Shown here: piece by piece, positions 4,613 to 5,325 of the stretch
Numbering within the stretch: position 1 is the stretch's first letter
Layout: every line of letters starts with the position of its first letter
DNA from: Chloroflexota bacterium
GTDB taxonomy: Bacteria > Chloroflexota > UBA6077
Direction: 5' to 3'
Assembly (NCBI GenBank): GCA_021845945.1
Contig: JAJZRD010000247.1
Coordinates: 1-5,325, forward strand
Length of the DNA stretch: 5,325 bases
Notes under the pieces: model-generated
The model's input: the letters and a program-made list of their open reading frames with translations, nothing else
Told to the model about the DNA's origin: nothing
Databases searched by the model: none
Translations under genes and position numbers: made by a program

Positions 4613-4642
4613 ATGGTAACAGAGGGTTAGAAGCTTTGTCAA
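4613..4642 (-). promoter_or_regulatory. Sigma70-type promoter of the SufR-like regulator
   Basis: On the - strand a perfect TTGACA (complement of 4637-4642) is followed after 18 bp by TACCAT (complement of 4613-4618), preceded by TGT to give an extended -10. Predicted transcription starts near 4606, about 70 nt before the GTG start. The promoter begins 16 bp after the folB stop, so the regulator is likely a separate transcription unit. Its -10 core, CTGTTACCAT, nearly duplicates that of the nfu promoter, CTGTTAGCAT. The leader contains a GC palindrome, CCGCCGGCGG (4565-4574), of unknown role. Confidence 0.6.
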
Positions 4643-4658
4643 TTACCGATCATAGATA

Positions 4659-5024
4659 TCAGTGTTTTCGGTAGATCTCTACCGCCACCCAGTCCAGGAC
4701 GCTCCCCTTGACGGGTGCCCAGGGCTTCCGCACCCGAACCCGGACCGCCTCCAGGGGAAAGCGAGCCAGCAGTGTGGAGGCAACCCGCTCGGCCACCGTC
4801 TCGATCAGGTTGCAGCCGTCCCCTTCCACCACCTCTCGGGTCACCTTGAAAACCGAGGCGTAGTTCACGGTCATCGCCAGGTCGTCGGAGAGGCCGGCGG
4901 CCGAGAGATCTTTGCTCAGATCCAGGTCCACCACGAATCTCTGGCCCAGCTCCCGCTCCTCCGGGTTCACGCCGTGGTAGCCGTAGAAGACCATGCCCTG
5001 CAGGATGATCTTATCCTCGCTCAC
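4659..5024 (-). CDS. folB: Dihydroneopterin aldolase
   Basis: A 121-residue cytoplasmic folate-biosynthesis enzyme converting 7,8-dihydroneopterin to 6-hydroxymethyl-7,8-dihydropterin and glycolaldehyde. Family hallmarks are all present: KIILQGMVFYGYHGVNPEERELGQRF with the conserved Glu22, TVNYASVF with Tyr55, CNLIETVAERVA with Glu75, and VRVRKPWAPVKGS with Lys100. With the GTG start at 5024 the conserved Glu and Lys fall at 22 and 100, the same numbers as in the well-studied Staphylococcus aureus enzyme, and the length equals the usual 120 or so. That GTG follows GGGAGGT by 5 nt. A TTG at 5069 would add 15 residues (ECCGKLPHSKWEVL) encoded by a strong hairpin, and is unlikely. dxs ends 50 bp upstream on the same strand, so the two may be co-transcribed. 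Confidence 0.94.
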   Translation of the reverse strand: MSEDKIILQGMVFYGYHGVNPEERELGQRFVVDLDLSKDLSAAGLSDDLAMTVNYASVFKVTREVVEGDGCNLIETVAERVASTLLARFPLEAVRVRVRKPWAPVKGSVLDWVAVEIYRKH

Positions 5025-5028
5025 AAGG

Positions 5029-5035
5029 ACCTCCC
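5029..5035 (-). promoter_or_regulatory. Ribosome-binding site deciding the folB start
   Basis: GGGAGGT on the - strand lies 5 nt upstream of the GTG at 5024 and selects this start over the in-frame TTG at 5069. Its GGAG core (5034-5031) can pair with the CTCC at 5043-5040 in the 3' arm of the adjacent hairpin. Confidence 0.65.
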
Positions 5036-5037
5036 AC

Positions 5038-5069
5038 TTGGAGTGCGGTAGCTTGCCGCAGCACTCCAA
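5038..5069 (-). promoter_or_regulatory. Strong hairpin between dxs and folB, abutting the folB RBS
   Basis: On the - strand TTGGAGTGC (5069-5061) is the exact reverse complement of GCACTCCAA (5046-5038). Two further G-C pairs inside, past a 3-nt bulge, give an 11-bp stem with a 7-nt loop. It begins 5 nt after the dxs stop and ends 2 nt before the folB ribosome-binding site. No U-run follows, so it is a poor intrinsic terminator; a role in mRNA processing, 3'-end protection of dxs or translational control of folB is possible but inferred. Confidence 0.55.
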
Positions 5070-5074
5070 ATGCC

Positions 5075-5325
5075 CTATGCGCCTATCTTGGCCGCCATTC
5101 CGGCAAGATGGAAGCTCTCCGTCGCCCGCCTGACTATGCCCTGGGCGTCCAGCCCGTACTTGGCTCGGAGGGCGGTAGGATTTCCGTGCTCCACAAACTC
5201 GTCCGGCACCGCGAGAAGCTCCACGGGGACGCCGGCCATTCCGTGGGCCGCCAGCATCTCCAGTACGGCGGATCCGAAGCCCCCCGCTGCCACGTTCTCC
5301 TCCACCGTCATCACCCGGCCGCAGC
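5075..5325 (-). CDS. dxs: 1-deoxy-D-xylulose-5-phosphate synthase, C-terminal end, partial
   Basis: The last 83 residues of a protein that starts right of the window. [23 protein letters not shown], then [36 protein letters not shown], is the C-terminal transketolase-like domain of DXS, distinguished from transketolase and pyruvate dehydrogenase E1 beta by the VEEN..GGFGSAV and FVEHG segments. DXS condenses pyruvate and glyceraldehyde 3-phosphate with thiamine diphosphate, the first step of the MEP isoprenoid pathway (also feeding thiamine and pyridoxal synthesis). The frame stays open to the window edge; complete DXS is about 620-640 residues, so roughly 550 residues are missing. It ends with TAG at 5077-5075. 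folB follows 50 bp later on the same strand behind a strong hairpin. Confidence 0.95.
   Translation of the reverse strand, partial: CGRVMTVEENVAAGGFGSAVLEMLAAHGMAGVPVELLAVPDEFVEHGNPTALRAKYGLDAQGIVRRATESFHLAGMAAKIGA

Noticed and set aside
5025..5069. N-terminal extension of folB from TTG at 5069 (ECCGKLPHSK...).
   Set aside because: It is encoded by the hairpin between dxs and folB, lacks a ribosome-binding site, and would put the conserved catalytic residues 15 positions out of register with the family.

Overview
This is a GC-rich bacterial window holding eight protein-coding genes, two of them cut by the window edges. It has no tRNA, rRNA, CRISPR array or transposase that I can see. The mix of a corrinoid-binding protein, an XdhC/CoxI-type molybdenum-enzyme maturation factor, a SufR-like regulator beside an Nfu scaffold, and intergenic spaces full of GC-rich hairpins would fit a Chloroflexota-like or similar high-GC environmental lineage. 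That assignment is a low-confidence inference; nothing in the window proves the phylum.

Left part, + strand: the last 45 codons of a cobalamin (B12)-binding corrinoid protein end at 139. After a hairpin-bearing gap comes a complete dihydrolipoyl dehydrogenase gene (lpdA, 305-1723). The 243 bp that follow (1724-1966) separate two convergent genes and are filled with three different GC-rich inverted-repeat structures, probably dispersed repetitive elements and/or terminators.

Middle: an XdhC/CoxI family gene lies on the - strand (1967-3088). It is divergent from a small 97-residue all-helical protein that I do not recognise (3233-3526, + strand). The 144 bp between them must hold both promoters.

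Right part, all - strand, read from right to left: dxs (C-terminal end only), folB, a SufR-like winged-helix regulator, and nfu (NifU C-terminal-domain Fe-S scaffold). dxs and folB are 50 bp apart and may be co-transcribed. The regulator and nfu each have a recognisable sigma70-type promoter, and the two promoters share the same extended -10 core (CTGTTAnCAT on the - strand). A further copy of the first eight bases lies just upstream of the nfu -35 box. This makes the regulator/nfu pair a plausible small, co-regulated Fe-S homeostasis module. The regulator keeps most of the SufR-type C-terminal cysteines but has Ser followed by three His where I would expect one of them.

I see no convincing new defence or mobile system. 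The observations most worth following are the shared promoter/operator motif with the altered Cys set of the regulator, the hairpin-repeat cluster between lpdA and xdhC, and the hairpin next to the folB ribosome-binding site.
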